Shown: positions 34,555 to 44,500 of the stretch, piece after piece | How the letters are laid out: each line of letters opens with the position of its first letter | Position numbering within the stretch: the stretch's first letter is position 1 | Origin: Chitinophaga agri | GTDB taxonomy: Bacteria; Bacteroidota; Bacteroidia; Chitinophagales; Chitinophagaceae | Direction of reading: 5' to 3' | DNA: 64,000 nt | Assembly: GCF_010093065.1 (NCBI RefSeq) | Contig: NZ_CP048113.1 | Location: forward strand, 5,332,001 to 5,396,000 | The notes under the pieces: generated by a model | Seen by the model: the letters and a program-made list of their open reading frames with translations, nothing else | What the model was told of the DNA's origin: nothing | The model's database searches: none | Program-made: the position numbers and the translations under genes

Positions 34555-36072
34555 ATGAGCAACATTATTACAGTAACAGCGCAGGACGGGAGGACTTATC
34601 AATATGTTGATAACGGCGACCCGATGCAGGGGGGAATGAAGGATGTATACTTTTCTCCGGATAAGTCATATGTAGTAGCCTTCTTCCGCGACAAACAAGA
34701 CTTCAATTCCAAAGAACGTCTGAATAATATTGTGAACACCTTCCGGGAGCGGATCTTCAACCAGCCCGGTGGTGAATACTGGAAAGACCTCTTCTGCTGG
34801 CCCAATAACATAGTGGAACGTGATGGTAAGACCGGTATCATTGTACCGGTGTACCAGCAGAAGTTCTTCTTCACCACAGGATATAACGCCGGTGCTGCCC
34901 ACATGGTTTCCATCGCTGGCAAGGAGAAGGAAGGCCGCTGGTTTGCCTCTCCGCAGTTCAGAAGCCGTCAGTTCAAATTACACCTCGACCCGGCAGAGTT
35001 GGGTGACTGGTTTAAATTCTTTCTTATTAATATTAAGATCGCACGCGCTGTGAGGCGTATGCATGCGGCCGGGCTGGCTCACTCCGATCTTTCCTATAAG
35101 AACGTATTGATAGACCCCCGCACCGGTAGTGCAACGATCATCGATATTGACGGTCTGGTGGTACCAGGAAAGTTCCCGCCTGACGTGATCGGTACGCCCG
35201 ATTTTATTGCGCCGGAGGTAATGGCGACCAAGCATCTCCCGAAAGAGGATCCCGCCCGTAAACTACCTAGTATTGCGACGGACAGGCATGCGCTGGCTGT
35301 TATGATCTACATGTACCTGCTGTATCGTCATCCGCTGCGTGGAGGTAAGATCCATGACACGGATGCACAGAAGGACGAAGAGCTTTCCATGGGAGCCAAA
35401 GCGTTGTTCATTGAGCATCCGACCGATGCTTCCAACCGACCACGTCTTGACCAGGTAAAGCCTACGCATCTGCCGTGGGCAGATGTGAACAAAGTGCCGT
35501 ATACTATTTGTGGGCCTTATCTGAAAGAGTTGTTTGATAAGGCATTCATCGACGGACTGCATAACCCGTCTCTCAGGCCTACAGCGGACGAGTGGGAGCA
35601 GGCGCTGATCAAGACGGTCGACCTGCTGCAGCCCTGTCAGAACAAGAGCTGCGACCAGAAATGGTTCGTGTTTGATAATACCAACAGCCCGGTTTGCCCG
35701 CATTGTCATACGCCTTACCGCGGACAGTTACCTGTACTCAATTTGTATTGGTCGAGAAAACCGGGTAGCTTTACGCCGGAAAATCACCGGTTAATGGTTT
35801 ATCATAACCAGTATTTGTATCCCTGGCATGTAAATAGAAACATTTATCCGAACGAAAGACTAACAGATCAGCAGAAAAAACCGGTGGGATATTTTGTATT
35901 TCATAATAATAAGTGGCAACTTGTCAATCAAACGCTTACGTCATTAAAAGATGTTACCGAAGGGAAAGATATCCCGGTGAATTCGATGGTGGAGCTGACG
36001 GACAATAAACAACTATTGCTATCACAGGAAGAAGGGGGACGGCTGGTAGTGGTCCAACTCGTAAACAACTAG
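34555..36072 (+). CDS. TerY-P protein kinase-like protein with zinc ribbon
   Basis: A 505-aa kinase-fold protein, third member of the TerY-P triad. Catalytic loop HSDLSYKNVLID (Asp178, Asn183), metal-binding IDIDG (Asp197/Asp199) and APE (219-221) are present. The glycine loop is short (QGGMKDVY, 25-32) and the usual VAxK strand reads VVAFFRDK, so the ATP-anchoring Lys is not at its normal place. After the kinase domain a probable zinc ribbon (CQNKSCDQK ... CPHC, about 362-385) is followed by a beta-rich C-terminal domain. No membrane segment. Opposes the PP2C encoded just upstream. The terC gene follows after 35 nt. Confidence 0.85.
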   Translation: MSNIITVTAQDGRTYQYVDNGDPMQGGMKDVYFSPDKSYVVAFFRDKQDFNSKERLNNIVNTFRERIFNQPGGEYWKDLFCWPNNIVERDGKTGIIVPVYQQKFFFTTGYNAGAAHMVSIAGKEKEGRWFASPQFRSRQFKLHLDPAELGDWFKFFLINIKIARAVRRMHAAGLAHSDLSYKNVLIDPRTGSATIIDIDGLVVPGKFPPDVIGTPDFIAPEVMATKHLPKEDPARKLPSIATDRHALAVMIYMYLLYRHPLRGGKIHDTDAQKDEELSMGAKALFIEHPTDASNRPRLDQVKPTHLPWADVNKVPYTICGPYLKELFDKAFIDGLHNPSLRPTADEWEQALIKTVDLLQPCQNKSCDQKWFVFDNTNSPVCPHCHTPYRGQLPVLNLYWSRKPGSFTPENHRLMVYHNQYLYPWHVNRNIYPNERLTDQQKKPVGYFVFHNNKWQLVNQTLTSLKDVTEGKDIPVNSMVELTDNKQLLLSQEEGGRLVVVQLVNN

Positions 36073-36107
36073 TCTATCAACAAAAAACAAGCAAATAACA
36101 AACAACT

Positions 36108-36926
36108 ATGCAAATCGCTGAAATGTTCCAGCAGATCTTAAACAACCCGATACCTTCGTTGCTGATCGTTGGAAACCTGATTATTATTGAGAGCCTCTTG
36201 TCGGTGGATAATGCGGCTGTACTGGCTACAATGGTAATGGACCTGCCAAAAGAACAACGTGACAGAGCGCTCAAATATGGTATTATCGGAGCTTACGTGT
36301 TCCGTGGTATCTGTCTGCTGTTTGCCGCCCTCCTCATTAAGGTATGGTGGTTAAAACCAATAGGCGGTCTCTATCTCCTTTACCTCACATTTGATTACTT
36401 CAAAAAGAAAGCTGCGAAATCCAAGGCTGATAAACAGGGTGTTGTAGAGGACGAAGCAGAGGAAATAGATAAAAGCAAAAACTGGTTATATAAATCCACT
36501 ATTGGCTGGATGGGTCAGTTCTGGGCTACAGTAGCACTGGTAGAGATCATGGACCTGGCATTCTCTATCGATAACGTATTCGCAGCGGTGGCGTTCAGTG
36601 ATAATATCGTACTGATCTGGACCGGTGTGTTCATTGGTATCCTGGCAATGCGTTTCGTAGCGCAGGGCTTCGTAAAACTGATGGAGAAATATCCTTTCCT
36701 GGAAACTGCCGCATTCCTGGTGATCGGCGTACTGGGTATCAAACTGATGCTGGCTATTTACGAGCATTTCTATCCGGAAACAGCTGCGTCTAAATTCCTG
36801 GAAAGCCATGAAGCGGACTGGGCTACGTCTATCATCACAGTAGCCATCTTCCTGGTTCCTATCATTACCAGCGCATTATTCAACTTCCCTAAGAAACACA
36901 AGGTAGAAGAAGCAAAGGCTGAATAG
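36108..36926 (+). CDS. TerC family integral membrane protein
   Basis: A 272-aa multi-pass membrane protein of the TerC family, associated with metal (including manganese) export and with Ter systems. Motifs are ESLLSVDNAAVLATMV (about 26-41), with the conserved Asp in the membrane, and its repeat EIMDLAFSIDNVFAAVAFSD (about 145-164). Seven or more hydrophobic segments are seen, with a charged loop of Lys/Glu/Asp (about 105-125). It closes the island and is followed by a very strong terminator. In Ter complexes TerC is proposed to recruit TerD-domain proteins to the membrane. Confidence 0.94.
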   Translation: MQIAEMFQQILNNPIPSLLIVGNLIIIESLLSVDNAAVLATMVMDLPKEQRDRALKYGIIGAYVFRGICLLFAALLIKVWWLKPIGGLYLLYLTFDYFKKKAAKSKADKQGVVEDEAEEIDKSKNWLYKSTIGWMGQFWATVALVEIMDLAFSIDNVFAAVAFSDNIVLIWTGVFIGILAMRFVAQGFVKLMEKYPFLETAAFLVIGVLGIKLMLAIYEHFYPETAASKFLESHEADWATSIITVAIFLVPIITSALFNFPKKHKVEEAKAE

Positions 36927-36960
36927 TATTCTGACAGATACACCCAACAGTAACTGATAC

Positions 36961-37002
36961 AGCAAAAAGCCGTTCGCCAGTATTGGCGGACGGCTTTTTG
37001 CT
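36961..37002 (+). terminator. Strong terminator closing the Ter island
   Basis: 19-bp arms (36961-36979 and 36984-37002), with one wobble near the loop, end in a T run. It lies 34 nt after the terC stop. Confidence 0.92.
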
Positions 37003-37150
37003 TTCTGCCAGATACCGGTAATAACTTAGCTGCCAGGCGACCTGTTCATGCTGATCTGATATAAAATTCAGGACGATATTAAAGACAAAAGCGTACCAGC
37101 TGTTGCTGATACGCCTTATCGTGCTATTATAACAGGTGCTCAACCGTTAC

Positions 37151-37183
37151 TAATTCCCAATTCCCAATTCCTAATTCGTAATT
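37151..37183 (+). repeat. Solo AATTCC-heptamer tract
   Basis: Four to five tandem units of (T)AATTCC(C/T)A type end just before the M23 promoter box. The same unit forms the ends of the elements at 30909-31055 and 54939-55086. No inverted partner is seen here. Confidence 0.6.
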
Positions 37184-37188
37184 TCCTA

Positions 37189-37196
37189 TATTTTTG
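37189..37196 (+). promoter_or_regulatory. -7 box abutting the M23 peptidase start
   Basis: TATTTTTG matches TAnnTTTG exactly and ends 4 nt before the start codon, as in the ECF sigma gene. The signal peptide begins at this start codon, so a downstream start is unlikely. Confidence 0.5.
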
Positions 37197-37200
37197 CGTC

Positions 37201-38898
37201 ATGATAAAACGAATATTCGGGTTATGCATCTTAGTACCTCAGCTGTTACACGCTCAATTGCCGGAAAAGAACTATCCTCAGGGATATTTCCGCAATCCCC
37301 TGAACGTGCCTATTCAGCTGGCTGGTAATTACGGAGAGCTTCGTCCCAACCACTTTCACGCGGGTATCGATATCAAAACCCAGCAACAGGAGAACCTGCC
37401 TGTTCATGCAGCGGCAGATGGCTATGTCAGCAGGATCGGGGTGTCTCATACAGGTTATGGGAATATCGTGTATATCACTCACCCAAACGGGTACACCACC
37501 ACTTATGGTCACCTGAACCGGTTTTTTCCTGCATTGGAACAATATGTGAAGCAACAGCAATATAGCGCAGAGAGCTGGGCGACAGACCTGAAGATCCCTG
37601 CGGACAAGTTCCCTGTCAAGAAGGGGGACTTTATTGCCTGGAGCGGTAATACCGGCGGTTCCGCTGGTCCGCATGTGCATTTTGAGATCAGGGACACCCA
37701 TACGGAAAAGCCATTAAATCCTTTACTGTTTGGCTTTGACATCCCTGATACCAAAGACCCGGAAGTGTCCAGGATCGCTATTTATGACATGGACCGGAGC
37801 ATATATGATCAGACACCAATGATATTACCAGTCAAGAAGGTCAACGGAGAATACGTTACCACTACGCCGGTGATAAAGGTGAAGGCCGCGGTGGCTGGTA
37901 TTGGATTGAATGCGGTGGACCGTATGAGTAATGCGCCGAACAGTTATGGTATTTATGAAGTGGTAATGTTTGATAGGGACGTACCTAACAGTGGCTTCCA
38001 GATAGATAATATCGGCTTTGACGAATCCAGATACATCAACGCACACACTGACTACAAATTGAAGAAAGGCGGTGGCCCATGGATGCAGCTGCTGTTTTCG
38101 GTGCCTGGTAATAAACTGGGTATCTACAAAGATGTGCAGGGTGATGGAACGATCGACCTGTCTGATGGTACGCCTCATCCGGTGAGATTACTGGTGAAGG
38201 ATGCCTATGGTAACTCATCTACCGTGAAGTTCTCTTTGCAGCAGAGTGGCGATGCGATAGAGCCAACCAAATGCGCCAATACGATGTTTGCGGAGTCCAG
38301 GAATATCTTCGAAAACAATCAGGTAGAGTTTTCACTGGATGAAGAAGCACTCTATGACAGGATCTGCTTTAATTACTCGGAGATCCCGGCAGGAGAGAAG
38401 TCCAAATCTGTGTCATCTATTTTCAGACTGCATAATGCGTTGGTGCCCGTGCACAACTATTTCACATTGCGTATAAAGCCTGACAGGCCTATCCCCGCAA
38501 CCGTGCAGAATAAGGTAGTCATGATACGTGAAGGGCTGGGCGAAACCATTGTTGGTGCGACGCTGGATAAAGGCTGGTATACCGGTCAGTTCAGAGAACT
38601 GGGTAATTTCCATCTGGAGATCGATACCATTGCCCCTAAAATAGCTGTATTGGGGGCTGTGAAGAATGGCGCTAACCTGTCAAAGGCCGCGAGACTGTCC
38701 TTTGCGATCAGCGACAATTCAGGTATCAAAGGGTATAAAGCCGAACTAGATGGTAAATGGCTGATGTTCTCCCGGAAGAGCAACATTATCACCTATACAT
38801 TTGACGAGCATTGCAAGGCAGGTAAACATAGTCTGCGCGTAGTAGTGACAGACCTGGCCGGCAATACGAAAGAACAGACGATTACATTTACAAGATAG
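37201..38898 (+). CDS. Secreted M23 family metallopeptidase
   Basis: A 565-aa exported zinc peptidase, probably a peptidoglycan endopeptidase. Signal peptide about residues 1-18 (ending LLHAQ). The M23 domain is complete: HAGID (His53, Asp57), TYGHL (His104) and PHVH (His158, His160). It is followed by several beta-sandwich modules (about 200-565), including ISDNSGIKGYKAELDGKWLM near residue 500. That size and layout is common in Bacteroidota. The bcp gene starts 13 nt after the stop, so both are probably on one transcript. Confidence 0.9.
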   Translation: MIKRIFGLCILVPQLLHAQLPEKNYPQGYFRNPLNVPIQLAGNYGELRPNHFHAGIDIKTQQQENLPVHAAADGYVSRIGVSHTGYGNIVYITHPNGYTTTYGHLNRFFPALEQYVKQQQYSAESWATDLKIPADKFPVKKGDFIAWSGNTGGSAGPHVHFEIRDTHTEKPLNPLLFGFDIPDTKDPEVSRIAIYDMDRSIYDQTPMILPVKKVNGEYVTTTPVIKVKAAVAGIGLNAVDRMSNAPNSYGIYEVVMFDRDVPNSGFQIDNIGFDESRYINAHTDYKLKKGGGPWMQLLFSVPGNKLGIYKDVQGDGTIDLSDGTPHPVRLLVKDAYGNSSTVKFSLQQSGDAIEPTKCANTMFAESRNIFENNQVEFSLDEEALYDRICFNYSEIPAGEKSKSVSSIFRLHNALVPVHNYFTLRIKPDRPIPATVQNKVVMIREGLGETIVGATLDKGWYTGQFRELGNFHLEIDTIAPKIAVLGAVKNGANLSKAARLSFAISDNSGIKGYKAELDGKWLMFSRKSNIITYTFDEHCKAGKHSLRVVVTDLAGNTKEQTITFTR

Positions 38899-38911
38899 AA
38901 CGTAAGTACTA

Positions 38912-39373
38912 ATGACACATTTGAAGGAAGGGGACAAGGCGCCCATTTTCAAGGGCATAGACCAGGACGGAAAGCAGGTGTCGCTGAAAGACCTGAAAGG
39001 TAAAAAAGTGATCCTTTATTTTTATCCGAAAGACATGACGCCGGGTTGTACGGCACAGGCCTGTAACCTGAGAGACAATTATCAGGCGTTATTAAGTAAA
39101 GGATTTGCAGTAGTGGGCGTGAGTACAGATGATGAGAAACGGCATCAGAAATTTACAGAGAAGTATGACCTGCCTTTTCCATTACTGGCTGATGTAGATA
39201 GAACAATACATACACAGTATGGCGTATGGGGAGAGAAGAAGTTCATGGGGCGTATTTTCGATGGCACACACCGCACTACTTTTCTGATCAACGACAAGGG
39301 CGTGATAGACAAGATCATTGTCAAGCCTGACACAAAGAATCATACAGCGGAGATCCTGGAGCTTTGGAAATAG
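38912..39373 (+). CDS. bcp: Thioredoxin-dependent thiol peroxidase (Bcp-type peroxiredoxin)
   Basis: A 153-aa peroxiredoxin reducing hydrogen and organic peroxides. The peroxidatic Cys46 lies in PKDMTPGCTAQAC, with the resolving Cys51 five residues later as in Bcp proteins. The active-site Arg is in the FDGTHRTTFLINDKGVID segment. Start MTHLKEGDKAPIF aligns with the family. Second gene after the M23 peptidase; a shared terminator separates it from the convergent gldJ. Confidence 0.95.
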   Translation: MTHLKEGDKAPIFKGIDQDGKQVSLKDLKGKKVILYFYPKDMTPGCTAQACNLRDNYQALLSKGFAVVGVSTDDEKRHQKFTEKYDLPFPLLADVDRTIHTQYGVWGEKKFMGRIFDGTHRTTFLINDKGVIDKIIVKPDTKNHTAEILELWK

Positions 39374-39421
39374 ATCACTGGTTAGATGATCAGTTAAAAG
39401 GATCCCGGACAATACCCAATA

Positions 39422-39453
39422 AAAAAGCCCTCCTGATAAAGGAGGGCTTTTTG
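39422..39453. terminator. Bidirectional terminator between bcp and gldJ
   Basis: AAAGCCCTCC (about 39424-39433) pairs with GGAGGGCTTT (39441-39450), with A residues before and T residues after. It suits both convergent genes. Confidence 0.88.
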
Positions 39454-39472
39454 TTATGCACTGTTTCCAGTA

Positions 39473-41005
39473 CTATCTTTTCTGGCGTTGTTTTTTGAAC
39501 AGCTGACCAGTTTTGAACTTGTTACCTTCTGGGCTACCCACACGGTCCATTGCACAACGGAAACCTACAGTGTTAGTTGCCATATCTTCCTGCATGTAGC
39601 GACGAGCGCCAGGAGACAGCCAGTAAGCACGGTCGTTCCAGCTACCACCTTTTACAACGTGAGATTTATCGTTGATCAGGGAAGTTACACCGTAACCGTA
39701 TTCTACGTTAGAGAGAGAGTCACCATCGAGGTAGTTGATAACATCACCTTTCTGGTAGTTCAGACGGTTAGCACTTTCTTCATCGGTTACGTCACGCATT
39801 TTCAGGTGACCCAGGCTGTCCTTTTCAGGTTCGCCTTCGCCGTTCATATAAGTAGTCTGGAATTTGTTACCACGGAAGTAGTTGAAGTCATCACCATCGA
39901 TCGGGTTGAGTGGACGATAAACATCCAGTACCCACTCACTTACGTTACCTGACATATTATAGATACCGAAAGTGTTCGGGAAGAATGCGATTACCGGACC
40001 AGGGATAGATGCACGGTCATTCAGACCACCAGCCATACCCATGTTGTCACCAGAACCACGTTTGAAGTTCGCCAGGAACTGACCTTGCCATGCACCACGG
40101 CGGATATCTCTCAGACCGCTGTTGTTGGTACCCCAGGAATATACCTGTTTGTTCATGATCAACTCCTCACCACGTTTACCTTCTTTTTTGGAAGGGCCAG
40201 GGTTCTGACCGATGTAACCGAGTGCTGCGTATTCCCATTCAGCTTCTGTCGGGAGGCGGTAGTTTGGTAACATTACACCATCTTCAAACTGAGCGGTACG
40301 AGGAGAACCATCAGAGTTTCTGAACTGCTCTTTGGTAGTTTTTGACATCTTACCAGGGATACCTTCATAGAGACCGGCCATGTAAGACTTGGTATCGAAG
40401 GTGTTATCGTCAGACTGGTTTTTCATATCAGCCTTACCGAGCAGCCCTTTATCTATCAGTAATTTTTCATTTACACGGTTTGAACGCCATTTACAGTAGT
40501 CTACTGCCTGTTTCCAGTTCACACCTACTACCGGATAATCGTTATAGGCAGGGTGACGGAAGTAGTATTCTACCAGTGGCTCGTTATAAGCCAATTCGCT
40601 ACGCCATACCAGGGTATCTGGTAAAGCTTTGCGGTATACGTCAGGGAAAGATTCATCATACATACGACGTAACCAGAACAGGTACTCACGATAGTGTACG
40701 TTGGCTACTTCAGTTTCATCGATGTAGAAGGAAGATACAGTAATACGTCTTGGGATGTTATTCCAGTCAGCCATTACGTCCTGTTCAGTCGCTCCCATGG
40801 CGAAAGTACCGCCCTGCACGAAAACAAGACCCGGACCAGTTTGCTGGTCTTTATTTTTGGCCACACTGAAACCACCCATCTTAGGATCATTGTAATTCCA
40901 GCCAGTAGCTGTAGATTTCTCCTTTTTCTTGCCAGTAGAACATGCTGACATTGCGAGGATTATACTGGCGCCTAAGAGCATTGAGACAGAGGTTAATCTA
41001 TGCAT
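39473..41005 (-). CDS. gldJ: Gliding motility / type IX secretion lipoprotein GldJ
   Basis: Outer-membrane-associated lipoprotein of the gliding and T9SS machinery; its loss destabilises other Gld proteins in Flavobacterium. The signal ends with the lipobox MSAC (Cys22). The mature N terminus carries ATGWNYNDPKMGGF and GPGLVFVQGGTFAMGATEQD then VMADWNNIPRR, which distinguish GldJ from GldK. The rest is a formylglycine-generating-enzyme (SUMF1) fold with GGSWNDRAYWLSPGARRY and NTVGFRCAMD near the end. 510 aa from the chosen start, 17 codons inside the open frame. Divergent from porU. Confidence 0.9.
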   Translation of the reverse strand: MHRLTSVSMLLGASIILAMSACSTGKKKEKSTATGWNYNDPKMGGFSVAKNKDQQTGPGLVFVQGGTFAMGATEQDVMADWNNIPRRITVSSFYIDETEVANVHYREYLFWLRRMYDESFPDVYRKALPDTLVWRSELAYNEPLVEYYFRHPAYNDYPVVGVNWKQAVDYCKWRSNRVNEKLLIDKGLLGKADMKNQSDDNTFDTKSYMAGLYEGIPGKMSKTTKEQFRNSDGSPRTAQFEDGVMLPNYRLPTEAEWEYAALGYIGQNPGPSKKEGKRGEELIMNKQVYSWGTNNSGLRDIRRGAWQGQFLANFKRGSGDNMGMAGGLNDRASIPGPVIAFFPNTFGIYNMSGNVSEWVLDVYRPLNPIDGDDFNYFRGNKFQTTYMNGEGEPEKDSLGHLKMRDVTDEESANRLNYQKGDVINYLDGDSLSNVEYGYGVTSLINDKSHVVKGGSWNDRAYWLSPGARRYMQEDMATNTVGFRCAMDRVGSPEGNKFKTGQLFKKQRQKR

Positions 41006-41592
41006 GCGATTCAGCTTTTTTATTTGATGTTTATGGTAAACGCAAATGTAGCACAAATTATTTTATAGTAAAAATAATTAATCTGTAAGCGTTCACCGTT
41101 TTATAGGTTTTACTTTATTGAAAATCAGTTCGTTGTAAATAAGCTGGCGAACGGGACTACGTATTAAGTTAATCTTAACTGTAATCTGTTGCTTTGGCTT
41201 ACTGGTGGCTGTTTGGTCGTAGCTGGCGTTGGTTTATGGTTCATAGATACATGGTTACTACATACATACGCTTTAATACTCCCTTTTTTCGATCCCCCGG
41301 CTTTCGTAAATATACGAATTTCCTGTTCCGGTTATCTCCTCGCAGTCTTTATCTTTTCTTTCGCATGCTACCGGCAGCAACGGCCGCTAATTAAACGCTG
41401 CGGGGAGCCTACTTATTATACACAGTAAATACTTATGTCATAAAATGTCCCGCCGCCTTATCTTTACATATTATAAAAGGCTGAAATACAAGGTGACTGC
41501 TTTTTACCGGACATTTCGTGACAACGCGTATCATGCCTGATTTCGGCTCATAAATATACTTTATTATCACTATGTTTGTGCAAATAGCTACT
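41006..41592. other. Divergent region between gldJ and porU (587 nt)
   Basis: Only the gldJ -7 box at 41043-41050 is recognisable. Overlapping short open frames at 41189-41428 are hydrophobic but lack coding support. Probably holds promoters and control sites for both T9SS genes. Confidence 0.55.
41043..41050 (-). promoter_or_regulatory. -7 box of gldJ
   Basis: On the minus strand TACATTTG matches the consensus exactly, about 37 nt before the start codon. No clear TTG at the -33 distance. Confidence 0.45.
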
Positions 41593-44500
41593 ATGAAGCT
41601 GACGCTCTTCTGCTGTTTATTATTCGCCTGTTGCCTGCCGGTAGCAGGAGCTAATGGGAGAGGAGGGCCTTACGCCGCACATTCTGTGCTTTCCAAAGGA
41701 AGCTGGTTTAAGCTCGCCGTAACCCGGGAAGGCATATACAAAATAGATAAATCCCTGCTTGCCGGAATGGGAGTAGCGGGGAATCTAAGTGAAGTCAGAT
41801 TATACGGTACAGGTGGACGAATGCTACCTGAAAGTAATGCCATTACCAGACACGACGATTTACCAGAGGTGGCCCTGATGGAAGAAAGCGATTATCTGCT
41901 CTTCTATGCCCCCGGGCCTCATAGCTGGCAATATCAGGGTGGTAACTATACCCATACCGCCAACTTATATGCTGATACTGCCTGGTATTTTCTGACCACG
42001 GCCTCCGGAACGGGCAAGAGGGTACAACAGGACCCTTCAACACCAGCCGCTGCGCTGATTGTCAATAGTTTTGACTATCGTACCTTTTATGAGAATGATA
42101 GTATAAACTTCCTCAACAGCGGGAAGCAATGGTGGGGAACCGTCTTTAGCAGTGTACAACTTTCGCGTACGGTGGACTTTAGACTGCCACTATTGCCTTA
42201 TTCGCTGAAAATAGGGACAAGGGTAGCAGCCCGCAGTAACGGCACCAGTCGGTTTTCTGTACAGGCTGGCAACAATATGATCGGTTCTCTCGGTTTATCG
42301 CCCGTGAGTGGAAATATCTTTGAAAGTTTTGCTTCGGTGGCTTCCGGTTATTATACCGTAACACCACCCCTTAGTACCGCTGTATCAGTGACCCTGAGCT
42401 TTACACCTGGTGGAAGTGGTGCACAAGGTTGGCTGGACTACCTGACATTGCAGGCCCGGTGTCCTTTGCAGTTGCCCGCACAGGAGCCACTGTTCTTCCG
42501 CGATATGGCATCGGTGATGCCCGGACAGACTGCACAATTTCGCCTGGAGCAGGCGGGTAGTCAGACAGTTGTGCTGGACGTAACGGATCCGTTAGTGCCA
42601 GTAAGGGTCAGCACACAACTGAGTGGTGCAACGCTTACTTTTTCAAGGAACTGCGGTACATTACATGAGTATGCCGCCTTTAACGCCCAGGGATATCTGC
42701 AGCCAGTTCCTGCGGGGATGGTACCTAACCAGGACTTGCACGTCATTAATGGGGTGGATATGTTAATCATTACGACACCAGGGCTAGCGGCAGCAGCGAA
42801 TAAGCTGGCCAGCTGGCATAGTACGCACGATAAACTAAAGGCGCAGGTGGTCACGGTAAATGAGATCTATAATGAATTCGGTTCCGGTACGCCTGATCCG
42901 GTAGCGATCCGGGATTTTGTCAAGATGTGTTATGACCGTGGAGGGCTACAATACCTGCAGCTGTTTGGAGATGCTTCGTTTGATTATAAGAACAGAATAA
43001 CTGGTAATACCAATATGGTACCTACCTGGCAAAGCACGATCTCAAACGATCCCGTATATGCCTATCCTTCAGACGACTTTTTTGGTTTCCTGGATGATAC
43101 GGATGATATCAATGATAACGGAAAGACCAATCTGCTGGATGTAGCCATAGGCAGATTGCCTGTACAACGGGCTTCAGATGCGGAGGTGGTCGTGAACAAG
43201 ATCATTGGTTATAATACACCGGCTAATTACGGTCGCTGGCAACAGCACATCACGATCGTAGCCGATGATGGTGATAATAATCTTCACCTGCAGGATGCTG
43301 AAAGTATGAGTGATATCGTACGTGCGCAATGGCCTGCAGGGAACGTCAAAAAGATATACCTGGATGCCTATCCGAAAATAGCTGATCCGGGAGGTAGCAG
43401 GTACCCTGCAGTCAATACTGCGATCGCAGAAGATATGTTCGACGGTACACTGATATGGAACTATACGGGCCATGGCAGTTACTCTCGCCTTGCTGAAGAG
43501 GTGATCATGGAAGAAAGTTCTTTGGCTGGCTGGAAAAATATTGGCAAACTGCCGTTGTTTATCACTGCAACGTGCGATTTTGCACCTTTTGATAACCCTG
43601 CCTATGTCTCCCTGGGAGAAAAGCTGCTGCTGAAGGAACAGGGGGGTGGTATTGCGTTAATGACCACTACCAGGGCGGTATTCTCTGCCTCTAACAAGGT
43701 AATGAATGCTAACTATCTACAGGCATTGCTGACGCCTGGCAATGATGGCCGGATGCCGACGCTTGGACAGGCTGCGATGCGGGCAAAGAACCTGACATAT
43801 GCTACCTATGTCGATATTCCTAATAACCGCAAGTTCCAGTTGCTGGGCGATCCTGCGCTGATACTCGCATTCCCGCGATATCATGTGGTAACGGATTCCA
43901 TCAACGGGAAAGCGGTGAATGATGTACCCGATACACTGAAGGCCACGGGTACCTATACGGTGAAAGGCCATCTGGAAGATGAACAGGGTATCAGGCAGGA
44001 TAACTACAAAGGCACCATGTACACCACTGTATACGATAAACCTGTTTTACAGTATACGCTGGGTAATGATGCCGGCAGTACGAAGGCGGCTTATCATCAA
44101 CAGCAGAATATTTTGTATCGCGGTCAGCAAACCATTCAGAATGGACAGTTCTCCTGCACGTTTGTCATACCGGCAGATATCGACTATCAGGCAGGTGCAG
44201 GTGCATTGAGCTTTTATGCTGCCAATTCAACCGTAGCCGCAGGTGGTGTGTTTTCAGGGATACAGGTAGGCGGAACGGCTGATAATGTTGAACAAGATGA
44301 GTCAGGGCCTGTTATTAAAGCATATCTGGACAACGCATTTTTCCGCAGTGGAGGTATAACGGGTGAAAATCCGGTACTGTTGTTGCATCTGAAAGATGAC
44401 CAGGGTATCAATACGTCCGGTTATGGCATCGGTCATGATCTTATTGCTACACTGGATAATGATGAAACGCAGTATTATATACTGAATAATTTCTTCGAAG

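Noticed and set aside
26890..36926. Treating the Ter island as a recently acquired mobile element
   Set aside because: No integrase, tRNA target or direct repeats at its ends are seen, and base use resembles flanking genes.
41189..41428. 79-codon hydrophobic open frame in the gldJ-porU gap
   Set aside because: A second overlapping frame is also open, the 3' part loses coding character (ends in a Tyr/Thr/Gln tail), and there is no promoter or ribosome-site support.
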